Assembly: GCA_025355645.1 (NCBI GenBank)
Contig: JANXZG010000003.1
Location: 1 to 64,000 of the forward strand
Origin: Gammaproteobacteria bacterium
GTDB lineage: Bacteria; Pseudomonadota; Gammaproteobacteria; Steroidobacterales; Steroidobacteraceae
Reading direction: 5' to 3'
DNA: 64,000 nucleotides
Shown piece by piece: positions 9,129-18,461 of the stretch. Positions within the stretch are counted from its first letter, which is position 1. Each line of letters opens with the position of its first letter. Both the position numbers and the translations under genes were made by a program. The notes beneath the pieces are model-generated. The model did no database searches, had not been told where the DNA came from, and saw nothing but the letters and a program-made list of their open reading frames with translations.

Positions 9129-11228
9129 TCAGAAGCCGACGCCGCTCAGCTTGCGCCGCTTACCCGTGGCGTCCGCGTGCGTACTGGCCACCTCGACCGG
9201 ATCCTGCAATACCGGCAGGCGCGCGGAGGTCGTGCCCGTCGTAGTGGCCAGCGATGGCGCCGCCTTGCCGCTGTCCGGCAGGCGGAACCCCGCCACGGAC
9301 TTGCGCAGCTGCGCCGCGAGGGCCGCGAGCTTGCTGACGGAGCTTGAGGTCGCGGCGGAGCCGTCGGCGGTCTGCGAAGAGATGTCCCGCACCACCTGCA
9401 TGTTCTTCGAGATGTTGCCGGAGGCCACCGCCTGCTGCCGCGCGCTCGCCGAGATATTCTGCACGAGGTTTGCGATCTGATTTGATACCTGCTCGATCTC
9501 CTCGAGCGCCGCGCCGGCATTCTCGGCCAGCAATGCACCGCCGACGACATCGGTCGTGGTGCGCTCCATCGACACGACCGCCTCGTTGGTGTCGGTTTGT
9601 ATGGTCCGCACCAGCACTTCGATCTGCTTGGTCGCATTGGCGGCCCGTTCGGCCAGTCGCTGCACCTCATCCGCCACTACCGCAAAGCCGCGCCCCGCCT
9701 CGCCCGCCATCGAGGCCTGGATGGAGGCATTGAGCGCCAGGATATTGGTCTGCTCGGCAATATCATTGATCAGTTCAACGGTGTTGCCGATCTCCTGCGA
9801 GCTTTCACCGAGCCGCTTGATGCGCTTGCTGGTCTCCTGGATCGTCTCGCGAATCGCATTCATGCCGTCGATCGTGCGGCGCACCGCATCGCCGCCCTTG
9901 TGGGCGACATCGACCGAATGGCGCGCGACATCGGAGCAGCGCTCGGAATTTCCCGATACCTCCTCGATTGATGCGGCCATATCTGCCATGGACTCGCTGG
10001 CCGAAGTAATCTGCTTCGATTGCGCCCCGCTCGCCTTAGCCATGCCGGCGGCGAACGTCTGGGTTTGGCGGGTGGCCCCGTCGAGCTGGACCGCACTGTC
10101 ATTGATTGTCGTGACCAGGTTGCGCAGCGCCTCGATCGCATAGTTGATCGAGTCGGCGATCGCGCCGGTGATCTCCTCGGTCACGGTTGCTTGCACCGTG
10201 AGGTCGCCATCGGCGAGGCTCGACAGTTCATTGAGCAGGCGCATGATCGCATCCTGATTGCGCTCATTCTCCATGACGCTCTTCTCGATCGAGCGGCGCA
10301 TGCTGAGCGCCTTCCGGGAAAATAGCGCGAGAGCGACCAGCGAGGCGATCGCAAGCGCGAGCGATATGATCAGCCAGCGCCTCAAGCCGCCGTCGCCAGC
10401 GCCGGATCCTGCCGGTTCCTCGCCGATCCCGGCCCGCAAACTGGCGGTGACCGCGGGCAGTCCCTGCGCCGCCGCCTGCGCATGAGCCAGTGGATCGGCG
10501 ACGCCCGTCACCTTGCGCACCGCCTCGGAAAAACGCTGGTTGCTCTGCACGAGCGCCTTCAGGCGCGCATCGGCTTCCGCGCCGCTGATATGCGGCAGCG
10601 CCATGCCGGACTCCTCGCCCGAAAGGCCGCGCACCACCTGATTCAGGTAGGCCGCGCCATCGGCGAGGCGCTGCGCCGCCGGGGCCACGTCATTGACGCC
10701 GCCCGCGATGCCATTCAAATCTTGCTGCATGCGCTGCGCGGTCAGCTCAAATCGCTGCAAGTAGCGTGTCACGGCATCGGATTTGGGTACATCCGCGCCG
10801 CTCGCGAGATCGCCGAGCGCGGCCAGCAGTTTCGGTGACAACTCGTGCACATCCTGGCTGGCCGCCTGCACCGTCGTCACCGCGCTGCGCGCCGCGCCGA
10901 CCGTGGCAACGGCCTCGCTGAGCTTGCGCCAGTTGGCGTCGGACTCAGGCCCTGCGCCGCCCGCGCTGTCCCGGCCCGCCAGCGCCTGCGCGGTGCTGCC
11001 GGAGAGCGAATCGAATGCGGCCGCCTCGCCACGCAATGCGTTCTGCGCCTCGAACGGGATGCGCTCGAGCAGCAGCGGAACCTGCGCGCGGCCCGGGACG
11101 GGCGCAGGCGCGGCTGAGCTGTCCATCAGGTAGGCGAGTACCGCGGCAGCCAGCACGAACACGGCCGTAAGCGCCGTGAGCACCGGCACCGCCGTCGACC
11201 AGCGATTGTTCATTGCTTCTTTATTCAT
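9129..11228 (-). CDS. pilJ: PilJ-type methyl-accepting chemotaxis protein
   Basis: 699-residue transmembrane receptor feeding the ChpA kinase. TM1 is at about residues 11-36 and TM2 at about 285-304, enclosing a periplasmic region of about 250 residues rich in helices. A HAMP-like segment follows (about 305-370), then a signalling coiled coil with the conserved hairpin [20 protein letters not shown] and [15 protein letters not shown] (about 495-528). The periplasmic part would sense pilus or surface contact, as proposed for PilJ in Pseudomonas. It lies between pilI and chpA; no CheR-type methyltransferase gene (pilK) separates it from chpA. Confidence 0.92.
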   Translation of the reverse strand: MNKEAMNNRWSTAVPVLTALTAVFVLAAAVLAYLMDSSAAPAPVPGRAQVPLLLERIPFEAQNALRGEAAAFDSLSGSTAQALAGRDSAGGAGPESDANWRKLSEAVATVGAARSAVTTVQAASQDVHELSPKLLAALGDLASGADVPKSDAVTRYLQRFELTAQRMQQDLNGIAGGVNDVAPAAQRLADGAAYLNQVVRGLSGEESGMALPHISGAEADARLKALVQSNQRFSEAVRKVTGVADPLAHAQAAAQGLPAVTASLRAGIGEEPAGSGAGDGGLRRWLIISLALAIASLVALALFSRKALSMRRSIEKSVMENERNQDAIMRLLNELSSLADGDLTVQATVTEEITGAIADSINYAIEALRNLVTTINDSAVQLDGATRQTQTFAAGMAKASGAQSKQITSASESMADMAASIEEVSGNSERCSDVARHSVDVAHKGGDAVRRTIDGMNAIRETIQETSKRIKRLGESSQEIGNTVELINDIAEQTNILALNASIQASMAGEAGRGFAVVADEVQRLAERAANATKQIEVLVRTIQTDTNEAVVSMERTTTDVVGGALLAENAGAALEEIEQVSNQIANLVQNISASARQQAVASGNISKNMQVVRDISSQTADGSAATSSSVSKLAALAAQLRKSVAGFRLPDSGKAAPSLATTTGTTSARLPVLQDPVEVASTHADATGKRRKLSGVGF

Positions 11229-11247
11229 AGGTATTTTCCGACGCCGT

Positions 11248-11829
11248 TCAGCCAGCCGCCTGCAAAAAACTCTGACTTTCCACCAACACCTTCATGCTCA
11301 GCACCGGCCATACCTCACCGCCGCGGCGAAACGCGCCGGCCAGATAGCTGTCGCAGCGAATGACGGTCGGCGGCGGATCCACATTGAATTCACGCTCCGC
11401 AAAGCGGCGAAATCCGAGCACCTCATCGACAATCAGTCCGGCGGGCACTTCGCGATGGTTGACGACGATGACCCGGGTGTTGCGCCCGACGTTGGTCGTG
11501 CCGCTGCCCAGGAACTGGCGCAAGTCCAGCATCGGCAGCAGCTGCCCACGCACATTCGCGAGTCCCTTGACCCAGGGCTTGGCGCCGGGCAGTCGGGTGA
11601 CCGCGGTGGGGTATCCCAGCACTTCGCGGGTCTCCTCGCGCGCCACCAGAAAAATCTCGCCCGCCATGCGGCAGGCCACGCCGACCCATTCGCGCTCGGG
11701 GCTTGCATGCGCGGTATTGCCACTGGTGTTGCCACGATTGCGCTGTTCCAGGCGCTGCAGCAATTCGAACGGGCGATCGCGCAGGGCGCGAAGGGATTCG
11801 ATCGCGGCGCCGTTGCCGGGATCACTCAT
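11248..11829 (-). CDS. pilI: PilI, CheW-like scaffold protein
   Basis: 193-residue CheW-domain protein coupling PilJ to ChpA. After a charged N-terminal extension (1-48), the CheW core starts at [15 protein letters not shown] and continues with [23 protein letters not shown] and a [13 protein letters not shown] strand. Its start overlaps the pilH stop by four bases, so expression is coupled. The order pilG-pilH-pilI-pilJ is the same as in Pseudomonas. Confidence 0.9.
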   Translation of the reverse strand: MSDPGNGAAIESLRALRDRPFELLQRLEQRNRGNTSGNTAHASPEREWVGVACRMAGEIFLVAREETREVLGYPTAVTRLPGAKPWVKGLANVRGQLLPMLDLRQFLGSGTTNVGRNTRVIVVNHREVPAGLIVDEVLGFRRFAEREFNVDPPPTVIRCDSYLAGAFRRGGEVWPVLSMKVLVESQSFLQAAG

Positions 11830-12191
11830 AGTGAGAGCGTAGCCTGCGCCTTTTCAACGAGTGCCTGCGCGGTTACCGGCTTAATCATGTAGTCCACCGC
11901 CCCCTGCCGCAAGCCCCAGACGCGGTCGGTCTCCTGGCCCTTGGTCGTGACCATGATGATCGGGATCAGCTTCGTCTCCGGGTCATTGAACAGCGTGCGC
12001 GTGGCCTGATACCCGTTGACGCCAGGCATCACGATATCCATGAAGATCAGATCTGGTTTCATCTGCTTCGCCAGGCGGATGCCATCGGCGCCGTTTTCGG
12101 CCGCGGCGGTTCGGAAGCCGTGCTTCTCGAGCGCCTTCTGCATGACGAACACCTCGGTCGGCGAGTCATCGACTATTAGGATCAGTGCCAT
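11826..12191 (-). CDS. pilH: PilH, single-domain response regulator
   Basis: 121-residue receiver without an output domain. Acidic pocket ILIVDDS (D8, D9), phospho-acceptor D52 in FMDIVMPGVNGY, a VTTKGQETD switch region and KP near residue 104 are all in place. In Pseudomonas, PilH acts in the Chp pathway and opposes or buffers PilG, favouring retraction. It sits 17 bases downstream of pilG and overlaps pilI by four bases. Confidence 0.9.
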   Translation of the reverse strand: MALILIVDDSPTEVFVMQKALEKHGFRTAAAENGADGIRLAKQMKPDLIFMDIVMPGVNGYQATRTLFNDPETKLIPIIMVTTKGQETDRVWGLRQGAVDYMIKPVTAQALVEKAQATLSL

Positions 12192-12208
12192 GGCTTAAAG
12201 TTCTCCGA

Positions 12209-12604
12209 TCACTTGCCGACGTGCGCTTCGATCGCACCCAGCAGTTCATCCTTCGTAAAAGGCTTGGTCAGGTAATGTTCCGAACCGACAATGCGTCCGC
12301 GGGCCCGGTCGAACAGGCCGTCCTTGCTCGACAACATGATCACAGGGATCTTGCGGAAGACCTTGTTGTGCTTGATCAGCGAACAGGTCTGATAGCCGTC
12401 GAGCCTTGGCATCATGATGTCCACGAACACGATGTCCGGCTGGTGATCGGCGATCTTCGACAGAGCATCGAACCCGTCGATGGCCGTGAACACCTCACAG
12501 CCCTCCTTGCTCAGCAAAGTCTCGGCCGTGCGGCGAATGGTCTTGCTGTCATCGATTACCAGGACCTTCAGTCCGGACAATTTGGATTTTTCGCTGGGTA
12601 TCAT
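12209..12604 (-). CDS. pilG: PilG, single-domain response regulator
   Basis: 131-residue receiver. VLVIDDSKTIRRTAE supplies the acidic pair, D62 in FVDIMMPRLDGYQ is the phospho-acceptor, and MLSSKDG and TKPF complete the site. In the Chp pathway, phosphorylated PilG promotes pilus extension. It is first in the six-gene minus-strand Chp operon. The operon promoter should lie in 12605-12811, shared with the divergent gshB. Confidence 0.92.
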   Translation of the reverse strand: MIPSEKSKLSGLKVLVIDDSKTIRRTAETLLSKEGCEVFTAIDGFDALSKIADHQPDIVFVDIMMPRLDGYQTCSLIKHNKVFRKIPVIMLSSKDGLFDRARGRIVGSEHYLTKPFTKDELLGAIEAHVGK

Positions 12605-12770
12605 GGTTAACCGAACTTGCTTACGCGTAGGTAGCGGAATATCGTGATCTTTTTAACATATCCACGGAACTCAAGCCACGCGGACTGCCCCCATTTCGAG
12701 CCATAAACGTCCAAACATCAGAGCCGTAGTTCACAGTTTTCTCATGCCGAGCCCTGTACCTTTGATCTGC

Positions 12771-12776
12771 TATAGA
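12771..12776 (+). promoter_or_regulatory. possible extended -10 element for the gshB operon
   Basis: TGCTATAGA reads as an extended -10 (TGnTATAAT-like), 36 bases before the gshB start codon. No convincing -35 was seen, which is acceptable for extended -10 promoters. This is an inference from one motif. Confidence 0.3.
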
Positions 12777-12811
12777 GTGCGCCGCGCGCCAACCCGAAAG
12801 GTTTCGAACGA

Positions 12812-13780
12812 ATGATCAAGCCCTCCGTACCGCGCCTGCTCGTCGTGATGGACCCGATCGAGGCCATCAAGCCGGCCAAAGACAGCACCTTGGCCATGCT
12901 GCTGGCGGCACAGGGCCGCGGCTGGCAAGTCCTGTATGCCGAGCAGAAGGCGCTGTCGCTGCGCGATGGGGTCGCCATGGGGCGCCTGTCGCCATTGGAG
13001 GTTCGTGACACGACGAGCGGCTGGTTTGATCGCGGCGAGCCAAAAAACTGCCGATTGGGGGACTGCAGCGTCATATTGATGCGCAAGGACCCGCCCTTTG
13101 ACCTCGAATACATCTACACCACCTATATCCTGGAACGTGCTCGCGACCAGGGCGCACTGGTGGTCAATGATCCGCGCGGCTTGCGCGACATCAACGAAAA
13201 GGTCTATACGGCCTGGTTTCCGCAATGCTGTGCGCCGACCCTGATTACGCGCGACATGGCGGAAATGGCCGAATTCCTGCGCGAGCACGGCAAAGTGGTC
13301 TGTAAGCCCCTGCACGGCATGGGCGGCCGGTCGATCTTCGTCGTCGACCAGGGCGACAAGAACCGCAATGTCGTGTTCGAGACGCTGACCGACTATGGCA
13401 AGAACTTTGCGATGATCCAGCGCTACCTGCCAGAGATCGTCGCGACCGGGGACTGCCGTATCCTGCTGGTGGATGGCGAACCCGTGCCATTCAGCCTGCA
13501 GCGCATACCCGATAGCGGCGATAACCGCGGCAACCTCGCAGCCGGCGCCCGCGCCGAGAGCCGCGCCCTGACCGACCGTGACCGCTGGCTGTGCGCGCAG
13601 ATCGGGCCGCGCATGCGCGACGCAGGCATGATTTTCGTCGGCCTCGATGTGATCGGCGAGTACGTCACGGAAATCAATGTCACGAGTCCGACCGGCATTC
13701 GCGAACTCGACAAGCGCCATGAGCTGGACATCGGCGGCATGTTGCTGGACGCGATTGCCAGGATACCTGGAGCAACATGA
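12812..13780 (+). CDS. gshB: glutathione synthetase GshB
   Basis: ATP-grasp ligase (322 aa; E. coli enzyme about 316) that joins gamma-glutamylcysteine and glycine in the cytoplasm. Hallmarks are LLVVMDPIEAIKPAKDST at the N-terminus, DPPFDLEYIYTTYILERA (about 93-110), VVCKPLHGMGGRSIFVV in the ATP-grasp loop, and EINVTSPTGIRELD near the C-terminus. It heads the operon gshB, tonB-like, yqgE, ruvX, pyrB, with four-base overlaps between several genes, an order widely conserved in gammaproteobacteria. Confidence 0.95.
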   Translation: MIKPSVPRLLVVMDPIEAIKPAKDSTLAMLLAAQGRGWQVLYAEQKALSLRDGVAMGRLSPLEVRDTTSGWFDRGEPKNCRLGDCSVILMRKDPPFDLEYIYTTYILERARDQGALVVNDPRGLRDINEKVYTAWFPQCCAPTLITRDMAEMAEFLREHGKVVCKPLHGMGGRSIFVVDQGDKNRNVVFETLTDYGKNFAMIQRYLPEIVATGDCRILLVDGEPVPFSLQRIPDSGDNRGNLAAGARAESRALTDRDRWLCAQIGPRMRDAGMIFVGLDVIGEYVTEINVTSPTGIRELDKRHELDIGGMLLDAIARIPGAT

Positions 13781-14688
13781 GCACTGCCGTTGTGCGGGGC
13801 GGGCTACCGGCGACCGCGGATCGCCTGATGACCACGTTTTTCCTGGCGGCCGTGCTGCACGCGATCCTGATACTGGGGGTTACCTTCAGTGCACCCGTGG
13901 AACACGGCGACGGCGATGAAACCCACGGGATGGAGGTCATTTTGGTCGACCAGCAAGCCCCCAGCGTGGCGCATAACGCGGCTGCGCCCTACCTCGCGCA
14001 GCGCAGCCAGCAAGGGTCCGGCAACTCATCGACCTCGGAACAAACGCTGATCCCAAAGTCTGCGCCGATGACCGTCATGCAGGCCGGCAGCGACAATGGC
14101 GCGGGCAGCGGCGATGCGCCTGAGAGCGGCGCGATGCTCGGGGAGGAGGCGCGCGTGGCCTCCACCGCCCCCGCGCCGCGCATTGTGTATTTGGGCACGG
14201 TCAGCAGCGCAGAAGCTGCCGCTCCGCAGCAACTGACGCTGTCGACCTTGCCGACCCTGGGGGTCAGCGCGAATGAGGAAGGAGTTGAGCTGCGCGTGCG
14301 GGGCGCGACCAAGCAGGCGCTATGGGTGACCGCGGACACGCGTGCCTCCGACATTGCCGTGTACCTTGATCACTGGCGGCACAAGATCGAGCGCATTGGG
14401 ACCTTAAATTTTCCGAATGTCGCGAAGCGCCAGAAATATTCCGGCACGCCGGTCATCGCGGTCGTGATCGACTCGCGCGGCAAGCTGGCGGAAGCCTCGA
14501 TACGCAGGACCAGCGGCCATCGCGAACTGGACGATGCGGCGCTGCGGATCCTGAAGCTCTCCGCCCCATTTGATCCGTTTCCCGCCGAGCTCGGTGCGAC
14601 GCATGACCGGCTACGCATCGCCTACGAGTGGCAATTCCTGGGCGGCGCGTTCGCAAGCTCGGCGGTCGCGGTAGTGGAGAGCCCATGA
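13777..14688 (+). CDS. TonB-family C-terminal domain protein
   Basis: 303-residue protein with one N-terminal membrane anchor (about 18-37, FFLAAVLHAILILGVTF), a long low-complexity periplasmic region, and a TonB C-terminal domain (about 205-290) visible as IGTLNFPNVAKRQ, GTPVIAVVIDSRGKLAEASI and SGHRELDDAALRILKLSAPF. TonB proteins pass proton-motive energy to outer-membrane receptors. Genes like this are regularly found between gshB and yqgE, as in Pseudomonas. No exbB/exbD or receptor gene is nearby. It starts inside the gshB stop and ends in an ATGA overlap with yqgE. Confidence 0.8.
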   Translation: MSTAVVRGGLPATADRLMTTFFLAAVLHAILILGVTFSAPVEHGDGDETHGMEVILVDQQAPSVAHNAAAPYLAQRSQQGSGNSSTSEQTLIPKSAPMTVMQAGSDNGAGSGDAPESGAMLGEEARVASTAPAPRIVYLGTVSSAEAAAPQQLTLSTLPTLGVSANEEGVELRVRGATKQALWVTADTRASDIAVYLDHWRHKIERIGTLNFPNVAKRQKYSGTPVIAVVIDSRGKLAEASIRRTSGHRELDDAALRILKLSAPFDPFPAELGATHDRLRIAYEWQFLGGAFASSAVAVVESP

Positions 14689-15251
14689 GCGAGAGCGGCT
14701 ACCTGACTAACCAGCTGCTGATCGCGATGCCGGCGCTGGGCGATGAGAATTTCTCACGTTCGGTCACGCTGATCTGCGATCACAGCGCGAGCGGCGCGCT
14801 CGGCCTTATCCTGAACAAACCCCTGCAGATGCAGCTGGGCGAGATCTTCCGGCAACTGCAGATCGACATCGGTGGCGGCGCCAATGCGAGCGAGCGCGCC
14901 GTACTTCGCGGCGGGCCGGTCCAGGGCGACCGCGGGTTCGTCGTGCATCGCGCCGGCGGGCAGTGGGAGTCGACGCTCAAGGTCTCGGATGCGATTCACG
15001 TGACGACGTCGCGCGATGTACTGCGGGCAATCGCCCGCGGCGAGGGGCCCGAGGATGCGTTCCTGGTGCTGGGCTATGCCGGCTGGGAAAGCGGCCAGCT
15101 GGAAGAGGAGATCCGGGCAAACGCCTGGATCACGGCCCCGGTCGAGCCGAAGCTCGTCTTTGAGGTGCCGTTTGAGAAACGCTGGGACGCCGCCGGGCAG
15201 CTGCTGGGCGTCGAGCTTTCGCGCATTAGCCCCGTCAGCGGCAATGCCTGA
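14685..15251 (+). CDS. yqgE: YqgE/AlgH family protein
   Basis: 188-residue UPF0301 protein. The N-terminal YLTNQLLIAMPAL, FSRSVTLICDHS and GALGLILNKPL are diagnostic, as is VLRGGPVQGDRGFVVH. Its biochemical role is not established; in Pseudomonas the homologue AlgH affects alginate and other traits. The start ATG 14685 overlaps the previous stop; the frame stays open further upstream, but those residues have no family match. RuvX follows with overlap, the usual pairing. Confidence 0.9.
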   Translation: MSESGYLTNQLLIAMPALGDENFSRSVTLICDHSASGALGLILNKPLQMQLGEIFRQLQIDIGGGANASERAVLRGGPVQGDRGFVVHRAGGQWESTLKVSDAIHVTTSRDVLRAIARGEGPEDAFLVLGYAGWESGQLEEEIRANAWITAPVEPKLVFEVPFEKRWDAAGQLLGVELSRISPVSGNA

Positions 15252-15696
15252 GGGACCGGCCGACCGCACGGCACGCCTCGTGATGGCGTTCGATTTCGGC
15301 ATGCGCCGGATCGGGGTTGCGTGCGGTGACACCGTGAGCGCGACTGCGACGCCGCTCTCGGCGGTCCTCGCAGGGCCGGGCGGCCACCAGTGGATTGCCA
15401 TCGGCGCGCTGCTGCGCGACTGGCAACCCGCGCTCGCCGTGGTCGGCCTGCCGTATAATGCGGACGGCACGGAAAGCGAGCAGACCCGCGCCGCGCGCGC
15501 CTTCGCGAGCGAGCTTGCCAGTCGTTACAAGCTGCGCGTCGAGCTGGTCGATGAACGCTACTCATCACTGGAAGCGCTCGCGCGCCTGAAGGATGCGCGC
15601 GAGACGGGCTTGCGCAAGCGGCGGGTCGCCAAGGCGGACATCGACGCGGCGGCAGCCTGTATCATCCTCGAACGCTGGATCACGGAAAACTCATGA
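15244..15696 (+). CDS. ruvX: Holliday junction resolvase-like protein RuvX/YqgF
   Basis: 150-residue RNase H-fold protein. VMAFDFGMRRIGVACGD carries the first catalytic Asp, VVGLPYNADGTES the second motif, and VELVDERYSS the conserved Glu strand. The C-terminal ADIDAAAACIILERW completes the family signature. Homologues take part in pre-16S rRNA 5' end maturation and were first predicted as resolvases. The start ATG 15244 overlaps the yqgE stop; pyrB begins seven bases after its stop. Confidence 0.9.
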   Translation: MPEGPADRTARLVMAFDFGMRRIGVACGDTVSATATPLSAVLAGPGGHQWIAIGALLRDWQPALAVVGLPYNADGTESEQTRAARAFASELASRYKLRVELVDERYSSLEALARLKDARETGLRKRRVAKADIDAAAACIILERWITENS

Positions 15697-15703
15697 GGCG
15701 CTG

Positions 15704-16672
15704 ATGCGGTCACAACTAGACGGAGCCGGCGGTCTGCGCCACCTGGCGACGCTCGATGGCCTGGGGCGCGACATGCTGGTAGCCATTCTCGATCGGGCCG
15801 AGAGCTACCGGCGGTTCCCCGGCCAGCCCGCCTACGAGGGCCGCGAGCTCGCCGGCGTGACCGTTTCCAACCTTTTCTTCGAGCCCAGCACGCGCACGCG
15901 CGCTTCCTTTGACCTTGCCGCCCGCCGCCTGGGCGCGCATGTGCTGAACCTTGACATGCAATCGAGCTCGCGCGTGAAGGGCGAGACCATGCTGGATACG
16001 CTGTACACGCTGGAAGCGATGAACACGGACATCTTTGTGATCCGCGATTCAGAGCCCGGCATGCCGGATTTCCTGATCGATCATGTGGCCCCGCATGTCT
16101 CCGTAATCAGCGCCGGAGAGGCACACCTGTCGCATCCGACGCAAGGTCTGCTCGATGTGCTGACGATTCGCGCGCACAAGCGCCGCTTTGCCGGTCTGAA
16201 GGTTGCGATCGTCGGCGACATCCGCCACTCACGCGTGGCGCGCTCGACGGCAAGGGCGCTTGGCACGCTGGGGACAAGCGACCTGCGCCTGGTCGCGCCC
16301 GCGGCGCTGCTGCCCGAGGAGGCGGAATTCGCCGGTGCGCAGCGCTTCACGCGAATCGAGGACGGCATCGCGGGTGCGGATGTGGTCATGATGCTGCGCA
16401 TCCAGAAGGAGCGCATGGCATCGAGCGCGGCGCTCGATGAAGCGGCGTATTTTCGCGAGTACGGGCTCAACGGCGAGCGGCTCCGGCTGGCCTCGCCAAG
16501 CGTGCTGGTGATGCATCCAGGCCCCATGAATCGCGGCGTGGAGATCGCCTCGGATGTCGCGGACGGCCCGCGCTCTGTGATCCGCGAACAGGTCAACAAC
16601 GGCGTCGCCGTGCGTATGGCCATCCTTGCCGCGATCGCGGCGACTCTGACCCGGCGCCGCAAGCCGCTATAG
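15704..16672 (+). CDS. pyrB: aspartate carbamoyltransferase catalytic subunit
   Basis: 322-residue enzyme making N-carbamoyl-aspartate in pyrimidine synthesis. The carbamoyl-phosphate loop FEPSTRTRASFDLAARRLG, SSSRVKGETMLDT, the HPTQGLLD motif, the GDIRHSRVARS strand and the HPGPMNRGVEI loop are intact. Pseudomonas-type enzymes form a complex with an inactive dihydroorotase homologue encoded just downstream. Here no such gene follows; the next gene is on the other strand. ATG 15704 is chosen as it matches the family N-terminus. Confidence 0.94.
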   Translation: MRSQLDGAGGLRHLATLDGLGRDMLVAILDRAESYRRFPGQPAYEGRELAGVTVSNLFFEPSTRTRASFDLAARRLGAHVLNLDMQSSSRVKGETMLDTLYTLEAMNTDIFVIRDSEPGMPDFLIDHVAPHVSVISAGEAHLSHPTQGLLDVLTIRAHKRRFAGLKVAIVGDIRHSRVARSTARALGTLGTSDLRLVAPAALLPEEAEFAGAQRFTRIEDGIAGADVVMMLRIQKERMASSAALDEAAYFREYGLNGERLRLASPSVLVMHPGPMNRGVEIASDVADGPRSVIREQVNNGVAVRMAILAAIAATLTRRRKPL

Positions 16673-16767
16673 CGGCCGCAAGCACGCGGGACGTTACGCG
16701 CGAAGCTCCCGACGCTGTTGATCGAATCATTCGTGTACCGACGGTACGGGGTACGCGGCAGTAAAAG

Positions 16768-18126
16768 CTACTGAGGCTCGATATCCGCCGCCGCTTTTTC
16801 AGCGCTCGGCGGGTTTTGATACCGGCGCGGAAAGATCACCCGGAAGGTCGTGCCAGCACCGGGCGAAGTCTCGAGCTCGAGGCTGGCATCGAGCAGTTCG
16901 CACAACCGCTTCACGATGGATAATCCAATCCCTTCGCCCCCGAGGTCGCAGGCTGACCCCTGGGGAGACCTTGACGTCAAGGTGGGAGCAGGATCGAGCT
17001 TCTCGGACTCCCCGCGACTCGGGTTAGCGTGCTCCTCGACTTGATGAGACTCTTCGGTTGCACGTTTGAGCGCACGTTGAAGGGGCTCGGCAGTTCTCAC
17101 ATCCAGGCCCGGTCCAGTATCCTGCACGCACAGAATCCACTGCTCGCGCTTACCGACGGCGCGTTCCTCCCAGGTCACTCGCACCCCGCCGCGCGAGGTG
17201 GCATTAAGTGCATTGGTGATAAGGTTTTGGGCGATGCGTTGCACCTTGACCGGATCGCCTTCGACGGGCAGGGTTGCAACCCCTTCCGTCTCAAAAAAAA
17301 GATGGCGCTCCGCCGCTAATGCCCGCAACGGGTCGCAAAACGCAGTCAGTATCTGGGCCGCGTCGAAGCTCGTGGGGTTGCGGCGCTCTTGCCCCGATTC
17401 CAACCGCGCCAAGTCCATGAGATCCACCAGCAACGCGTGCAATGAGGTGGTGCCGCGGTGCAACACCTGCGACATGCGCTCCCGCGCGGATTCTGCCACG
17501 CCGTCGCGCCTCAGCACGGCAGCAGCCGTGGTCACCACATTCACGGTGCTGCGCAAATCATGCGCCGCCTCCCGCCATCGCTCGGCGCGCTCACGATCTA
17601 CCGATTGCAGATGCTGCACGGCCTGCTCCAAGTCGTGCAGACGACTCGCGGCCTCGACTTGCTGCATACGCGCATATCGGGCCGTACTTTCGCACACGCC
17701 GTCACCGCATAAGCGCACCAACGCGCGCCGGGCTTGATGCATAACGGTTGCCGAAGTCGAAGGGTGGGTCCTCGCGTAGTGGTCCAGCTCCTCGAGCAGG
17801 CAAATATGCAAATGCGCCCACTCGCGCATGGTCTGGGCCTGGTTGTACCCTTGTTGCCAGCGATGCAGGCCGTGTTCGCCGGCGCTTTTCTTCTGCTCGG
17901 CGCTGGCCTGCTTTTTCTCGCGAAAGTCCTCCGCACAGAGCAGGTCAGCAAAGGCATCGAGTAGCTGTGGGATGTGGTCGTAAAACTGCGCGCGGGAAAT
18001 TGATGACGCGGTCGTCAACCCCGGGTCTGCATCGACCAGTTGATGCCACGCCTGCAAAATCAGCGGCCGCCTACGCGTCAGGTGGCCGGCAAGGTTATCT
18101 AACTGTTCCCTGTTTGATGCAGTCAT
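16768..18126 (-). CDS. soluble sensor histidine kinase with RsbRD-like N-terminal helical domain
   Basis: 452 residues without membrane segments. The first 160 residues are helical, with LTRRRPLILQAWHQL and a GLHRWQQGYNQ segment, resembling RsbRD-type sensory domains seen in soluble kinases. HisKA follows with H189 in REAAHDLRSTVNVV, then HATPase_c with N-box QNLITNALNATSRGG, DTGPGLD and GEGIGLSIVKRLCELL. A polar loop of about 45 residues sits between the DTGPGLD and GEGIGLS boxes, longer than usual. No partner response regulator lies next to it, so it is an orphan; its target is unknown. Confidence 0.8.
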   Translation of the reverse strand: MTASNREQLDNLAGHLTRRRPLILQAWHQLVDADPGLTTASSISRAQFYDHIPQLLDAFADLLCAEDFREKKQASAEQKKSAGEHGLHRWQQGYNQAQTMREWAHLHICLLEELDHYARTHPSTSATVMHQARRALVRLCGDGVCESTARYARMQQVEAASRLHDLEQAVQHLQSVDRERAERWREAAHDLRSTVNVVTTAAAVLRRDGVAESARERMSQVLHRGTTSLHALLVDLMDLARLESGQERRNPTSFDAAQILTAFCDPLRALAAERHLFFETEGVATLPVEGDPVKVQRIAQNLITNALNATSRGGVRVTWEERAVGKREQWILCVQDTGPGLDVRTAEPLQRALKRATEESHQVEEHANPSRGESEKLDPAPTLTSRSPQGSACDLGGEGIGLSIVKRLCELLDASLELETSPGAGTTFRVIFPRRYQNPPSAEKAAADIEPQ

Positions 18127-18446
18127 TACCTGAGCCGGTTACAGATACCATCAGACACCGGGTTCAGTATATGTTATTCGCCCGTTATGGCGGGATGACG
18201 AAAATCTAATCTATGATCGATCGGCGAACTCCTCGCCGTTTAGCACCCGCCTTTCGTTTAGAGGAAAATCCAGCAGCGCGGCGACTTACGCGCATCAGGA
18301 GGCGCAGTAGAATGAATGTCGCTCAGGCCGGCTCGGATTGCGCTGCCTGGCGCGGCGGACAGGACGAAGAGAATACCGCGGGGGTACAGTGGCTTACGGG
18401 CCAATCGGCGCCTGCTTTGGCGGCACTTGCTCGCGATTTAGCCTGC
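18127..18446. other. intergenic region between the kinase and the GGDEF gene
   Basis: About 320 bases separate the divergent kinase start and the convergent end of the GGDEF gene. Apart from the short reading frame described at 18312-18461, I see no gene, tRNA or clear terminator. The kinase promoter should be within the first 100 bases. Confidence 0.5.
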
Positions 18447-18461
18447 TTATGGCGCGATTGA
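18312..18461 (+). CDS. possible small protein of 49 residues
   Basis: ATG 18312 follows a strong AGGAGG ribosome-binding site nine bases upstream. The frame encodes MNVAQAGSDCAAWRGG and ends RDLACLWRD at TGA 18461, overlapping the 3' end of the convergent GGDEF gene by 15 bases. I recognise no family, and there is no signal peptide or membrane helix. The good ribosome-binding site is the only positive sign; a chance frame is quite possible. Confidence 0.3.
   Translation: MNVAQAGSDCAAWRGGQDEENTAGVQWLTGQSAPALAALARDLACLWRD

Noticed and set aside
12770-13720. 316-residue minus-strand frame opposite gshB
   Set aside because: gshB motifs are complete on the plus strand; the antisense protein has no recognisable features.
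16660-16680. Palindrome GCCGCTATAGCGGC at the pyrB stop as a terminator
   Set aside because: No loop space and no T tract; it includes the stop codon and looks accidental.
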